The notes under the pieces are model-generated. The model ran no database searches and had not been told where the DNA came from. It was given only the letters and a program-made list of their open reading frames with translations. A stretch of DNA of 64,000 bases, taken from Linnemannia schmuckeri. Taxonomy: Eukaryota; Mortierellomycota; Mortierellomycetes; Mortierellales; Mortierellaceae. The translations under genes and the position numbers were made by a program. The stretch lies in the NCBI GenBank assembly GCA_029449235.1, contig JANATG010000016.1, positions 744,001 through 808,000 of the forward strand, in the 5' to 3' direction. This document shows positions 20,943 to 32,054 of the stretch, piece by piece (within the stretch, counting starts at the first letter, position 1; each line of letters begins with the position of its first letter).

Positions 20943-21709
20943 ATGGCCACAATGAACATCGAGCGAAAAGTCGACCAAGCCCGGGACGTTGCCCAAGAAG
21001 CCCCCCAGATCATGACCAGCAAAGCCCAATCGGCTCTGGAATCCGTCAAGCAGATGGGCATTGTCCAGCGCTACGTTCTCCCACCCGCCGGGTATCTCAA
21101 GAGCCGATACGTTCAAGCTCCCACGAGTATCAAACTTGGAGTCATTGGGTTTGGGGCCATGTCGGCTATTCCTCTGAGTTGCTTTTTGGGGTTCATGGTG
21201 TTGGTCACCCTGGGGTGCTTGATCGTTGGAGGGATTGGACTTACCATTGTTGAGGTAAGATATATTCTGGAATATGATTTGTATATGTGTGTACTTCACA
21301 CTTCAAAGCAGTTCGCACTTTGGCGACGACGACACGTACACTCCACTCGCTCAATCCATCTTTACATATCAGCATCAAAAGAGAATCGAATGCCAAGCCT
21401 GATAGATGCGAAACTGATCCGAAAAACCCTTGCCTTTTCCTCATCGCTATCATGTGCCCTTCATCACCTTATCTCTATCAGAGCGGATTCGCAATGTTCG
21501 GCTCAGTTTTCCTTCTTCCAGCCTTGGGAGTCTCGCTGCTGGTTGCCTGCGGAGTCGGGTTGCTCAGTATGGTCGCCTACGTCGGCTATCTCATGGTCTG
21601 TGCTGTCCTGGGCATGATCTGGGGACAGGGTGACATGCGCGGGACTCAGCGACAGATCCGGGAGGCGGGGCGGAGGGTTGATGAAGGTGGTCGACGGATC
21701 ACTGGTTAA
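20943..21709 (+). CDS. Promethin/LDAF1-like lipid-droplet membrane protein
   Basis: Exons 20943-21254 and 21482-21709 (intron 227 bases, phase 0) encode 179 residues. An amphipathic N-terminus (about 1-60) leads to two long hydrophobic hairpin-like segments: residues about 64-104 (KLGVIGFGAMSAIPLSCFLG and on) and about 105-150 (SVFLLPALGVSLLVACGVGL and on), then a short basic-acidic tail with GGRR. The order SAIP, then a Leu/Val hairpin, then a second Gly-rich hairpin resembles animal promethin (LDAF1/TMEM159) and the fungal LDO proteins, which sit with seipin at sites of lipid-droplet formation. The assignment is from pattern and length, not alignment. It may alternatively be another small ER hairpin protein. 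The start ACCATGG is optimal. Confidence 0.75.
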
Positions 21710-22231
21710 AAGAGCTGAATGAAGGCAAAGGAGAGGATTCATCACATCGAACATTGCGACTGCACCCCTTTTGTGACAAAGACCGATCGATCTCAGCTCC
21801 TTGGGGATTGGAGAACGTCTTTTTCAGCTCTTTCCTTTCTTTCTTTAACTCATCAATGGAGATGCGTTTGATAGTCCTTTTTTTCTCCTTCCCGCTTTTT
21901 GCGAATCTCTCTCATCCACAAAAACATTTTTTTCTTTCAAGTTCTCACAAAGCAGAAAATAAACAGCAAAGAGTAAGCCAAAGCGCAGGAACACTTTTCG
22001 CCAGCCCGTGTGTTTCATGCGTTTTTTTTTTTTTATTCAAATGTGCTACTGTTAACCATCACGTATGTTGTAGGCGATGAAAGAAGGGAGATCGTCCAGG
22101 TGGGGTTGTAGATAAGCACCGAAGACATATGGCTGGAGGGGCCGACTCACATGAACCACATCACTAAGGAAGCGAAAAAAAAAAAAATAAAAATAAAAAA
22201 AAAATAAATGAAAGGAGCCAGAATCAACTTT
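21710..22231. other. Convergent intergenic region
   Basis: Lies between the 3' ends of the promethin-like gene and Argonaute. It contains an A-rich run at 22171-22208 and no coding signal. Confidence 0.6.
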
Positions 22232-24617
22232 CTACAATGTAAAGTATGCCCTCAATTTCATAACGTTTCGTAGATAAAAAGTATCATACATACCCTTCTG
22301 AAGCTCTTGCTTGATAGGCGCGTACGTGATTGGCTCCCTCAAACCCTCCGAGGGCGTGGTCTCGCTCCAGTTCTCTCCCTTGGTATGGAAGCGTGCACGC
22401 TGAGCGACCAGGTGGGCATAGTACGCCGCAGGGACCATAGAGACAGATCGGGTGGATCGAGCGTACAGGAAGCACAGTCTGTAGGTCAGTTCCTGGAGGC
22501 TGTCAGACGTGAATCGATTTTCATCGCAAAGGACGTTGTAATGCGCAGGTCTTGAAGTTCCAAGCAGACCTGCGTGCGACTGCAAGTAGAAGTCAAATTC
22601 AAAGGGATGGACAATCCCAGTGTCAACCACCGTTCCAGGCTGGCAATTGCCTGATCGATCGGCCTGGTCCCTGTGCATTGGGAAGAAGCGAGCATGGTGG
22701 CGTTTTTGGACCACGACGAATGTAATCTTAGGAGCATAGGTAGCGTGGAGCTTTTTACAGGCCGACCGGATGGCAGCCACTTCGTCTTGGAGAACTTGCG
22801 CAAACTGACCCTCCGAGACTCCGTCGCGGTAGAATAAGATTCGCTCAGGCCTGTTCTTGGTCCTACACAAAAAGCAAAGAATTATTGAATACAAAAGTGA
22901 ACGGTAAGTTAGTACCAATATATAAGAAGCTCTAGCTCATCCAACTGACATCGACACAGTCGACACTTTTTCGGAGACACTCACGAGGCATAGAAAGCTT
23001 TCAAGAGCTCCACGACCATGGTCTCGAGGTTTGCGATGGTTTCCAGGCGCGCTTCCTGGGTTCGGATAGAGGTTGCATACTTGGCAGTCTTTATGTCCAT
23101 AGATGCCACCACAGCAGCGATAGAGGATCGAGTTGTGTCGCCTATTGCAGAAAACGCGAACAAAATCGATGTATTAGACCTTACCCAAGTTGTTTCATGA
23201 TTTGCACCCAGTAGCAAAAGAGGTGGTCGGTAGAATGGGAGAGATTATCATAATTGTCATACCTGGAGCAGGATGGTTGACATCAGCTCCAAAGATAATG
23301 GTCGGCTTGTCTGTGATGAAGGGGGCCATGTTGGCACCAAAGGCTGAGTTGATGCCACCAAGCTTGACGTTCATCTTAAGGCAAACATTGGCGAGGTATG
23401 GCTTCTTGGCTTGACGGGCATGAGCCACTTGGACGCACTGAGAGGCAACGCCGAGAACAGTGTCCGTCACCCTCTTGATCTCCGCATAGAGCGGAACCCC
23501 AGTATTGGGAAGGACAACCAATAGCAACTGAGGAGCCTTATTGGCGGCCTTACCAGCCGCCATCCAGTTCTGATTCAGAAATGTCTCGACGTCTCCATGG
23601 GGATTGCCGTACGCGATTCGAGGATTCTTGTTGATGATCTTCATGCCAGTGTCACTGCAAGTTATTGCGAGCTCGCGGATAAAGTGCTGAGCTTGCGACA
23701 AAGAGAAGTCTCGCTCGGTACCAAAGACCACGACCCCCCACGAGTCGAGAGTCGCCCCTGAGAGAACCTTTTTGCCAATAAGGTTCCAAGATCCTTCTCT
23801 GGGCAAAAATTTGGCGTCGCGAGACGAAGGATGATACGTGATGGTTGGGGCGGGCAGAACACGGGCGTTCACTGCGCCCATCTCGTTCGAAACTGTGAGG
23901 CCAAAACTCTTGTGGAACTCGTTGTGACCAAAGTCAAGGACTCGGAGACCGTTCTTGATGCTATTCTCGCGGTCAATTGGCCTGAGGGTGGCAAACCTTA
24001 TCATCTCGGCAGTTTGTATCTCATCCAGTTTCTTGGGGTACCTTTGGCCCTCGATCACCGAGCAGACTTCCATAGGAAGAATCATGTCGCGACCAATAGT
24101 GACGCAGCGCAGCTTGGGGTAGCGAAGGGGCGTCCTGTAGACTTCCTTGAAGTAGGCTGCAACTGTGATGGGCTGGGGTCCGGCCTCAGTCTCTTGATTG
24201 AAGGTGATTTCCGCAGCAGACTTGTCCGAGATCTTGGCGATCTTGAAGCCCCTCGTAGAAGCATCGCGGTGCATGACCTTGACGCGGAGCCCCTTGAGGA
24301 ACTTTTCAATCTTTCTCCAGGCCCCGTCTTGCAAGCGAATAAGGCCCTCTATGACAAAAGACAGAAAAGCGACGCTGTCTTGTTATCTGCTTCTATTTTG
24401 GATCATCATGATATAAGCCAGTCGTTCCACAGCGCCAATGGTTTATGAGGAGAGTTACCTGGTTCTCTGACTCCGGCGCGCTTGCAGACCAACTCGATGA
24501 GGGAGCCAGACTGAAAGAAGGCAGTGGAAGAGATGTCAATATTGACCAGCATCCGTCCTACGCATCACGATGCCAGGTTAAAGAAAACGGAAAGGAGGGA
24601 GAGAGAGAGAGAGAGAG

Positions 24618-24656
<39 letters not shown>

Positions 24657-25464
24657 AAAAGGCGCGTCGCATATCAGTAACGTGACAACACTCCAAGGAC
24701 AATCACCTGCAAGCACGAGCTTTCGGAAAGTTAAGACGTACCAACACCGGGACGCATGGACTGGAAGTAGCCGCGCCAGGCCTCGAGGCCACCGGGCAAC
24801 ATGACCTTTCCTTCAGGAGTGAAGAAGGAGCGGGCGATGACGGTGTAGAGCATGGCGGGCTTGTGGTGAATGAGGACGTCGAGAGCCATGATGGCAGTGA
24901 GACAATTGTTGGACATGGCTGCCTTGCCCTTGAGGAAGCGAGCGAGCTCCTCGAGGTTGATGGATGCGGCCTTTTTAACCTTCAGTCTGAACGACTTGAC
25001 GGCTTTGCCAGGGGAGGCTCTTTCGCCGGGTAAGGTTATCTACCGATGATAGACAAGAGCAAGAAGTCGTGTGAGTGTGTCAAGCAAGGAATAGCACCGC
25101 AGTTATCAATTCAGTCTGCCATCATGACCATCGTCATCATCACTATATCATACAAAATAGCCTTTACCTCAAAGGTGCGACTGTCAAAAGGGAGTTGCTT
25201 GGCCGAGAATAAGTTCTTTCGCCCGTCGAACACAGGCAAGGCATCGGCGAGGTCAGACTTGCTGTTGAGTAGTACAAACTGGTCAAAAATCCGCCTGTTG
25301 ACGGGGGGTGGGACATCAGGGGTGATGGTGACGTCGTAGTGGTAGATATTGATGTCCGGGAGTGTCTTGACTTCAAAGAAGTTTGTGCGGACCTGAATGG
25401 CTCTGCCGGCTTGGCCAGGGTTGGGCCTTTTGACGAGTTCTGTCAGCTTAATTGGGGCGGACAT
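22232..25464 (-). CDS. AGO: Argonaute (small-RNA-guided slicer)
   Basis: Six exons: 25464-25168, 25039-24742, 24557-24459, 24348-23263, 23141-22985 and 22862-22232, 855 residues. The order is Argonaute N domain and linker (1-225), PAZ (about 230-365), MID (about 430-550) and PIWI (about 570-830). The MID 5'-phosphate pocket is present: Y and K in [12 protein letters not shown] in SQCVQ, K in [14 protein letters not shown] has the slicer residues: Asp in [10 protein letters not shown], Asp in [11 protein letters not shown] and His in [11 protein letters not shown], so cleavage activity is expected. It loads small RNAs for RNA interference in the cytoplasm or nucleus. Codons run in frame across all junctions. 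The last coding bases are uncertain: a possible 62-base intron (22293-22232) would replace the final 20 residues by two. It is divergently arranged with the pseudouridine synthase gene. Confidence 0.95.
24599..24656. repeat. GA / GAAA microsatellite in an Argonaute intron
   Basis: About eleven GA dinucleotides followed by about nine GAAA tetramers, wholly inside the second intron (24741-24558) of the Argonaute gene. Confidence 0.95.
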
Positions 25465-25897
25465 GGTTGAGGCTATTGTTACAAAGAGAGCGTGTACGTG
25501 TGTTGAGTGACGAGTGCTACTGCTGGTTGTTTCGAGGTTCGATATGATATATGCTGTGTTGTTGTATCGTTGTGTTGTTGTGTTGCTGTGTTGGGTGGTG
25601 TGTATATGTATGCGGGAGGGAGAGAAAAGGGAAAAAAAGAGAAGGAGAGACAGAGGGGGAAGGAAGACGAAGACAAAAGAAGAGAGCAGGAAAAGGCCGA
25701 AGGAAAGTCGACCACCAAGTCGAGGGACGAGTGAGTTGGTGGCAATTAAGGGTTTGAGTAGGTATTTATGTATGTTGTGAGGAGGCCTTTGCTTGCCCTT
25801 TTTTCCTTTCTTTCCTTTCTTTCCTTTCTTAACCTAAAAAAAAAAAAAAAAATCCTTTCTCAACCTTTTCTTTCCTTCCTTCTTCCTTCTTTAACAA
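25465..25897. promoter_or_regulatory. Divergent promoter between Argonaute and the pseudouridine synthase
   Basis: 433 bases separate the two start codons. It holds CCTTT repeats, a run of 17 A (25836-25852) and a TATA-like CATAAATA on the minus strand near 25763-25770. It is likely to drive both genes. Confidence 0.5.
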
Positions 25898-27878
25898 ATG
25901 CTGCGAGCTGTACTCAGGACATGCTATAGCAACAACAACAGCAATCACAAGAGCAACAAAACCACAACAAGCCTTTCTCTTTTCCACTCATCACCATTTT
26001 TTCCTGCCGCTGCCAAGCCTGATCTACAACCATCACGGCCACACAACCATCGGAGGCGACTGATCATCAAAGACCTGCGCGTAACTCCTGACGAAGATGG
26101 CATGCGACTCGACAGATTTCTCAGACACAGGCTTACACAGGACCCATACTGGACAACTCTTAACAACAACACCATATCAAAGTGGCTTAGGAAACGTCAG
26201 ATCAAACTCGTCCTGCCGCTCTCCATAATTACCCCCAAGCATGATGCACAGCTGATAGCATCTGGATACACATTGGACACTGCAGAGTTGGTTGACAGTT
26301 CAAAGACCGTTACAGTTACAACGGCGACAACAAGGACGGTGGCCGGGCAAATGTGGCGCATCCGAGCAATTGTCGAACCCGGCCTTGCCGAAAAGGAGGC
26401 TGCTTTTGCAGCGGAGCAAATCGTTGCATCTTCAGGGACTGATCAAGTATCTCATTCAACAACAACAGTCTCTGCAACGGACTACTTGCCACTCAAAGAC
26501 TGGGTTGTCTATGAGGATGAGCGAATCATCATCCTCAACAAACCCTCAGGAATACCAGTGCATGGTGGGACCGGCATCACTACATCAATTGACAGTTCAC
26601 TCTCATGTAGGCAACCCTATGTAGTAATTTCTTGTGTCCAGTGATAAGTAACAAAAGACTCTTCAGCACTGAATGTGAATACAGAATGACAATTAGCGGT
26701 TCTCTTGTCAATGTTCAGTGAGTTTTTCTAATTTTACTAATCACACTTTCTTACCATATGTGTTTTATGTCATAGTGCTGCAAGGCAGCTATCCAGATAA
26801 GCCGAGATTGGTTCACCGGCTCGATAGGACTACTTCGGGGATATTGGTCCTTGCCAGGACTCGCAAGGCAGCTCAGGATCTCGCCTCGCGCTTTCATGAA
26901 GCGGCAAGTCCTGACAGCAAGGATGGCCCAAGTGCACCCTCCAGGATACAAAAAAAGGTACACTGAGAGAGAGAGCTGCAAGGTCACATGGAATGCTCCG
27001 TTGGTGAAAGATTGTTCGCTGCTCTAACCTTGCCGCTTTCCACAACAGTATCTTGCAATTGTCGGTTCAGCAGAGCCGATCAAAGAACCTCGACGAAAGA
27101 ACAAGGTAGCCTCATCTGGTAGATCTTTTGAGCTGAAGGGGGATATGTTGATGATAACAAACGGTAAGGCACAGACCATACAGATGGCTTCCTGTAGTGG
27201 TTCCAACTCGTCTCTGGCAACTAAGTTGGTCTGGTCATCTACCACAGATGTTATAATTGCAGCTCAAAACTTTCACGCAGGGGTAAGTTCTCTCACCGCC
27301 AGTATTTAATGGTGTATATGCCAGTATCCTTACCCAGTAGCGGGTTTCTAATCTCTTTGTCTAGACTTATTGGGCTCTTTTGGATCTTTATCCAAGAACA
27401 GGCAGGAAGCACCAACTTCGAGTCCACTGTGCTCAGCTATTGCATGGTAGGAAGATTCATGGTATCTGATCGATTGCAGAAGGGTGGATAATTGATTAGC
27501 CCTAATCTAATACGCATTTTGTTAATAATATAGCACCGATCCTTGGAGACCTCAAGTATTCTGAGAATGGAGTCAGAGCAGATAGCAGGGAAGGCCCTCG
27601 GATATATCTTCATATGGTGGAGCTGGAGCTGAAGGTAACTATTCTAGATGCTGTGACTTGGTCATTGTACATAGCAAAAATAATAGGTAACCGACTAACA
27701 AGGAAAAGGACTACTTTGGGTTTGTTTAATGTAGCGTTGGGTCGCCACCGCAGAAAACCAAGGAGCAGGGACTCAAAACGGCAACAGTTATCGGTTCACA
27801 GAGGATGGGACACTCGTGGTTACAGCCAAGGTGGAGGATGATATGCAAAGGACAATGAAACGGCTGGGATTAACGTAG
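25898..27878 (+). CDS. RluA-family rRNA/tRNA pseudouridine synthase, probably mitochondrial
   Basis: Exons 25898-26606, 26776-26957, 27049-27282, 27365-27446, 27534-27634 and 27735-27878 give 483 residues. The N-terminus (about 1-55) is rich in Ser, Asn and basic residues and nearly free of acids, as in a mitochondrial targeting signal. An S4-like RNA-binding part follows (MRLDRFLRHRL and ISKWLRKRQIKLV). The catalytic domain has DERIIILNKPSGIPVHGG and the RluA signature LVHRLDRTTSG with the catalytic Asp253, then YWALLDLYPRTGRKHQLRVH. It isomerises uridine to pseudouridine in RNA. Nearest known types are the mitochondrial RPUSD/Pus5 group. A long insert (about 300-365) separates two catalytic blocks. 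All splice junctions are GT-AG and keep frame. Confidence 0.93.
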
Positions 27879-28843
27879 CCAGTAGTAAGTTTTACTCTCT
27901 CTCAGTCCTTATCTCATTTTCCATTACACGCAAGGTTTGAGTCGCCATCATTCCGTACCAAGAGCACCCTTGCACCGCTTCAGGTAAGCAGTCGTGTCAT
28001 TTCCTACCTTTGACGTCGACCTTAGTTAGGCGTAGATCGGACATTCGATATTCAATACACACTGTGCTACAGAAACAGAAAAAGAATGCTCTCTGAGAAC
28101 GCGTGTTTTCGGTGTTGGTAGAATATCGATTTCTTCCTGTGGCCGTTCGTGAGAAGGCAGGAGTAGGAAAAGGGAGCAAATCCTCTTGACCTTGTAAGAG
28201 GAAAATTTGAAATCATTTGTCCGTTTCTGTGTGTGCGTGCGTGCACGGTTACAATGCTCGCATCTCAAATGACTAAACCGAGGGGCTCTGTGTTGTTAGG
28301 ATGAGAAAGAGAAAGCCAAAGAAAAACAAACGCCAAATTGTCATCCACACTCCTTACTCCTTTCTCTGTGGAGACTGGAGAGTAAAGGTTGTTTGTTTTT
28401 TGTCTTGTGTGTGTTCCTTTCGTCCAAAAAACGGACGGAAAAAATTGACCTGTCTCGCCGTGGCCCGGGCATCAACTAACAACAACCACAACAATAACAG
28501 CAGCAGCAGCAGCAACAACAACAAAACAAACAAACATCACTTCTGTCTCGACTGTCCAGCAGAATAAACCTAAAGAACTTAAAAGATATTCTGAATACTC
28601 TTTACTCACTCGTCGTCCTGCATGTACAAGATCAATAACAGCAGCGACAGAGACTAGACCCTTTGGCCAGCATTGACCTTTCTCCACTCCTTTCAAGATA
28701 CTCTTTCCTTGAAGGTATAAAAGAGCAGGGATAGCTCGTTTGTATCGAAAGTCGTGCAAGCTCCTCACCATTCCTTTCCCACCCCTAACCTACTTACGCC
28801 ATTCAGTCAGTCTCTTGTTACCGACATACATACCCCTTTCGCC
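27879..28843. other. Intergenic region upstream of the transporter
   Basis: No gene seen. AAC/AGC repeats occur at 28470-28535. The promoter of the transporter lies in the last 200 bases. Confidence 0.55.
28716..28723 (+). promoter_or_regulatory. TATA box of the transporter gene
   Basis: TATAAAAG, 121 bases upstream of the ATG at 28844, in a typical position. Confidence 0.7.
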
Positions 28844-30238
28844 ATGTATCCAACTGAGGAACATCATCCCGTCGTCTACAGGACATACAAGGCTCGGTAC
28901 TTTGGACTCTTTGCGATCGTCCTTCTCAACATCGCCACCACCTTTGTCTGGCTGACATACTCCTCCGTACCAGAGGCAGCAGCAGCATACCTGAACTGCA
29001 GCTCGTTCTTCGTTTCCGTCACATCAATCCTTTACTTCTTTGCCTTCATTATCATGGCTCCTGTCTCTGGCTGGATGTTCGAGAAGCGCGGTATCAGGAA
29101 GGCCTTGCTTTTTGGGGCTGGCATCCAAGTCCTTGGCTCCTGGCTCCGCTACTTTGGACACTTTGTCGAGTCCACTCCCGAGAGCCCCACGGGTCGTTTG
29201 GTCCTGACATTGCTTGGACAGGTCATTGCTGCAGGAGCTCAGCCATTCTTTATGAATCTCCCTCCCAAGTTCGCCGCGGTCTGGTTTTCGGAGAATGGAA
29301 GAACCACAGCCACAATGATTGGAACAGTCTCGAATGCCTCTGCAGCAGCCCTAGCTCAATTAATCATCCCCATCATCACAGACGATACCAAGCCAGCGAC
29401 GATGTCCAATAGTGTCCTCTTTACAGCCATCCTCTCGATCGTGTCCATCATCCCAGTCTTCTTTGTCACCGATCGTCCCCCAACTCCACCATCCCCCTCA
29501 GCTGCCGAGGCTCTCCACTTGACTATTGAGGAGCCCTTCCACGTTTCATTGAAGAAAGTCGGGACCAACAGGCAATTCCTCCTACTACTCTTGGTCTTTG
29601 GATCCTTAGTCGGGATTTTCAACTCGGTGACCTCTCTGCTGGCGACCTTCACAGGACCCTATGGTTACTCAAGCAACCAGGCTGGATATCTGGGAGCAGG
29701 CATGGTTCTTGCTGGTCTCCTTGGAGCCGCTGTTTCAGGACCCTTGGTCGATAAAACAAAGCAATACAAGTCTGTCTGCAAGACCGCCGTTCCTGTTGCC
29801 TCTGCTTGCGTAGTCGGCTTTGTCTTCGCAGTCCGCAGAGATTTTTTTCCAGGAATGTTGGCCCTCCTAGTCATCTCTGGTTTTGCAGCATTTGCCGCCC
29901 TACCTGCAGCTTTGGAGTTGGCCGTAGAGATAACGTATCCAGTTACTCCAGCATCATCGACCTCGATACTCTGGGCGTTTGGACAGTTGGTCGCCATTAT
30001 TATGCTGTTCACTTTGCAGGCTTTGCAGGATGATGAGCTCTCGGCAAGGACAGGACTCAATCCTCCACTGATCTTTAATGCCGCCTGGTGCCTCGTCTTT
30101 GCTGTCATCCCCGTCTTTTTTGTCAATTCGCCCTATAGGCGCTTGGAGGCGGAGGCAGAGTCCAGGAGGCGGGATGAGATGGAGGAGATAGCTTCTATAG
30201 ATAACAAGGGGCTTCGCGATGAGAAGGAAGATGTTTGA
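28844..30238 (+). CDS. SLC49/FLVCR-like major-facilitator transporter
   Basis: Intron-less, 464 residues, about twelve hydrophobic segments from residue 24 to about 435. The start YRTYKARYFGLFAIVLLNIA and the following SSVPEAAAAYLNCS resemble the SLC49 family (animal heme/choline/pyridoxine transporters) and its fungal members. MAPVSGWMFEKRGIRKALLF holds the family loop between helices 2 and 3 (G-x3-D/E-R/K-x-G-R-R type). The cytosolic middle loop has TDRPPTPPSPSAAE and the tail is charged (RRLEAEAESRRRDEMEEI). It is a plasma- or organelle-membrane transporter; the substrate cannot be told from sequence alone. The ATG at 28844 in GCCATGT context is chosen because the frame further upstream has no ATG. 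Confidence 0.88.
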   Translation: MYPTEEHHPVVYRTYKARYFGLFAIVLLNIATTFVWLTYSSVPEAAAAYLNCSSFFVSVTSILYFFAFIIMAPVSGWMFEKRGIRKALLFGAGIQVLGSWLRYFGHFVESTPESPTGRLVLTLLGQVIAAGAQPFFMNLPPKFAAVWFSENGRTTATMIGTVSNASAAALAQLIIPIITDDTKPATMSNSVLFTAILSIVSIIPVFFVTDRPPTPPSPSAAEALHLTIEEPFHVSLKKVGTNRQFLLLLLVFGSLVGIFNSVTSLLATFTGPYGYSSNQAGYLGAGMVLAGLLGAAVSGPLVDKTKQYKSVCKTAVPVASACVVGFVFAVRRDFFPGMLALLVISGFAAFAALPAALELAVEITYPVTPASSTSILWAFGQLVAIIMLFTLQALQDDELSARTGLNPPLIFNAAWCLVFAVIPVFFVNSPYRRLEAEAESRRRDEMEEIASIDNKGLRDEKEDV

Positions 30239-31481
30239 AAAGGACGCGGTTCTTGGCGATCATTTAGTACAACTGATGAGCAGAGGTTGAAGCAACCTTG
30301 ACCAACAACAATAATATACCCCAACGTCCCTTTCTGGTACGGCCAGTATTCACAAAAGAGACAAAACAGCAGCTCAATGACTTTGTTTATACAGCAGATC
30401 ATGTCTAAAAGCATCCTGCTTTGCCTAAAGCCGGTCGTCGACAGACAGTAGTTGTCAAGTATCGAGTTAAGAGGGAGAGGCGGCGGCGGTAACTGCAGGC
30501 GGCAAAAACAAACAAACAGACGATGGGACCTTTCGATCAGAGCCTTTCCGCCAAAACCGACGCTGGATCGAAAACATACTTTAAAAAGACAGTGTTTCAG
30601 TCAATGACGAGTACGAGCCCTGCCTTGGCTACTGGGTCATCGCCGTTTGCTCCATGCCGACAAGATCTTCTGTGTGACCAGAAGACGGTTGAAAAGGAAA
30701 AAAAGATCGTTAGTCCACTTGAGCTCAATTCTGGCTCGCTTTCAGCCGAAGTATTAGCTCTTTCTCTTTTTCGTGTGGAGAGGATTTACACGGTTTCGAT
30801 GTCCTTCCAACGACGCCATGGAATTAGTAGCAAGATGCAATTTGTTCGAAGGAAAAAACGGAAACGAGGATGACCTTCTTTGTCTGTCGACTACATGTTA
30901 ACAATAAACAACAGCCTAACTTCCGTTCTCCCTTCGCTTTCCATTTCTCCTTCGCTTCTTGGCGATATTCATACCACATACCAATGTAATAATCTTGAGC
31001 GATCAATGTAAGCGTAAACTAACCTTCGCCCGAGATCATAGTCTCAAGAATGACAGCAATGCACGTTGAGGGTTTTACTGAAGTTTAGAGGTTTGAGAAG
31101 AGGTGTTGGTGCGGCGTCGTCAGATCGAAATACCCTATCATGGTAAACACCACGCAAAATTCGAACCAACATCCGGTTAGATGAGCATGAAAAATGTCCT
31201 AGCACCGGTGCCCCGCCCTTCCATAAAACATTTTAGCTATCCCAGTCTCTCTCTGTCGTGACCCAAACGTCGACGCCTTTAAGCGCATTTGGGTGACCTG
31301 ATCGAGAAAATAAGTTTTCTAGATAAATAAGCCCAGAATACTCACTTTTCTACCTTTCGTCACCCACTCTCTCTTCCTCAGCAAAAGCAACAAGCAGGAA
31401 GAAAAAAATAGACATTTCCATCTCTTCAACAAGGACCGCAACCTCAACAAACATCCCTTTCCAAGCAAACTCTCTCTAACC
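30239..31481. other. Intergenic region
   Basis: One ATG frame of 116 codons (30523-30873) is present but has no recognisable features and was not called. A tRNA-like TTCGAAT box at about 31160 does not fold. The end of the region forms the leader of the microprotein gene. Confidence 0.5.
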
Positions 31482-31595
31482 ATGTCCGCCACCTCCACTC
31501 CCACCGCTGTTCAGAAGCGCTCCTCCAAGGTTTCGAAAAAGCTCCTTCTCGGTGCCGTTGTTGTCGTCGCGGTCGCCACGTTGGTCACCCCGTAG
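31482..31595 (+). CDS. 37-residue single-pass membrane microprotein
   Basis: A short ORF below usual gene-finder limits. Residues 1-21 are polar and basic (Ser/Thr/Lys-rich, ending SSKVSKK). Residues 22-35 are a hydrophobic segment (LLLGAVVVVAVATL), and the protein ends VTP, giving a tail-anchor-like topology. Codons are strongly C/G-ending, as in highly expressed fungal genes, and unlike the flanking DNA. The start context AACCATGTCC is good and the leader is A/C-rich like those of other genes here. No homologue is recognised. It might instead be a first exon, since GTAGCT overlaps the stop codon, possibly a membrane anchor for the downstream hexokinase; the acceptors tested do not keep frame. 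Confidence 0.45.
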   Translation: MSATSTPTAVQKRSSKVSKKLLLGAVVVVAVATLVTP

Positions 31596-31940
31596 CTGCC
31601 GGTTTCGTTTGACCAGAGCTAATATAAGGCATAAAGGGACATTGACCTGTGTTCGACGAGAAAAACGGATAAGCAAACAAAAATAAGACGCGACGTACAT
31701 GCGAGCAAAAGCTTTTACAATCTTCCTTGACAACCCTCTGTTTAGTCGACGAGATCTTACGAAAGGACGAAAAGGAAAACGAACAAGGCTCACGCTTTTT
31801 ATCAAGACCACGCGAGGATCATGTGACCACAAGTAGATTGGTGGTCAAAGCGGGGGTTGGAGATAGAACAGGAGAGAGAGCATGAGCCAGCAAGGAAAAG
31901 AGCGACAACAGGTTCTTCTCCTCTCTTCTCCTCCACCCCA

Positions 31941-32006
31941 CATTCACGCTCACACTCGCACTCACACTCACACTCGCACTCACACTCGCACTCACGCTCA
32001 CACTCA
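31941..32006. repeat. CACTCG/CACTCA tandem repeat in hexokinase leader
   Basis: About eleven degenerate copies of CACTCR just upstream of the hexokinase start. Translation in one frame gives Ser-His repeats; the later ATG is preferred, so it is taken as leader. Confidence 0.8.
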
Positions 32007-32054
32007 TCTTGGTCTTCATTCGCTCTCTCATTCATTGCAGCCTTACTGACACAC

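Noticed and set aside
30523..30873. 116-codon ATG frame after the transporter
   Set aside because: No domain, ordinary start context and mixed composition; not enough to call a gene.
31130..31200. tRNA-like GGTTCGAATTTTG box on the minus strand
   Set aside because: The T stem does not pair and no acceptor or D arm fits; only a B-box-like coincidence.
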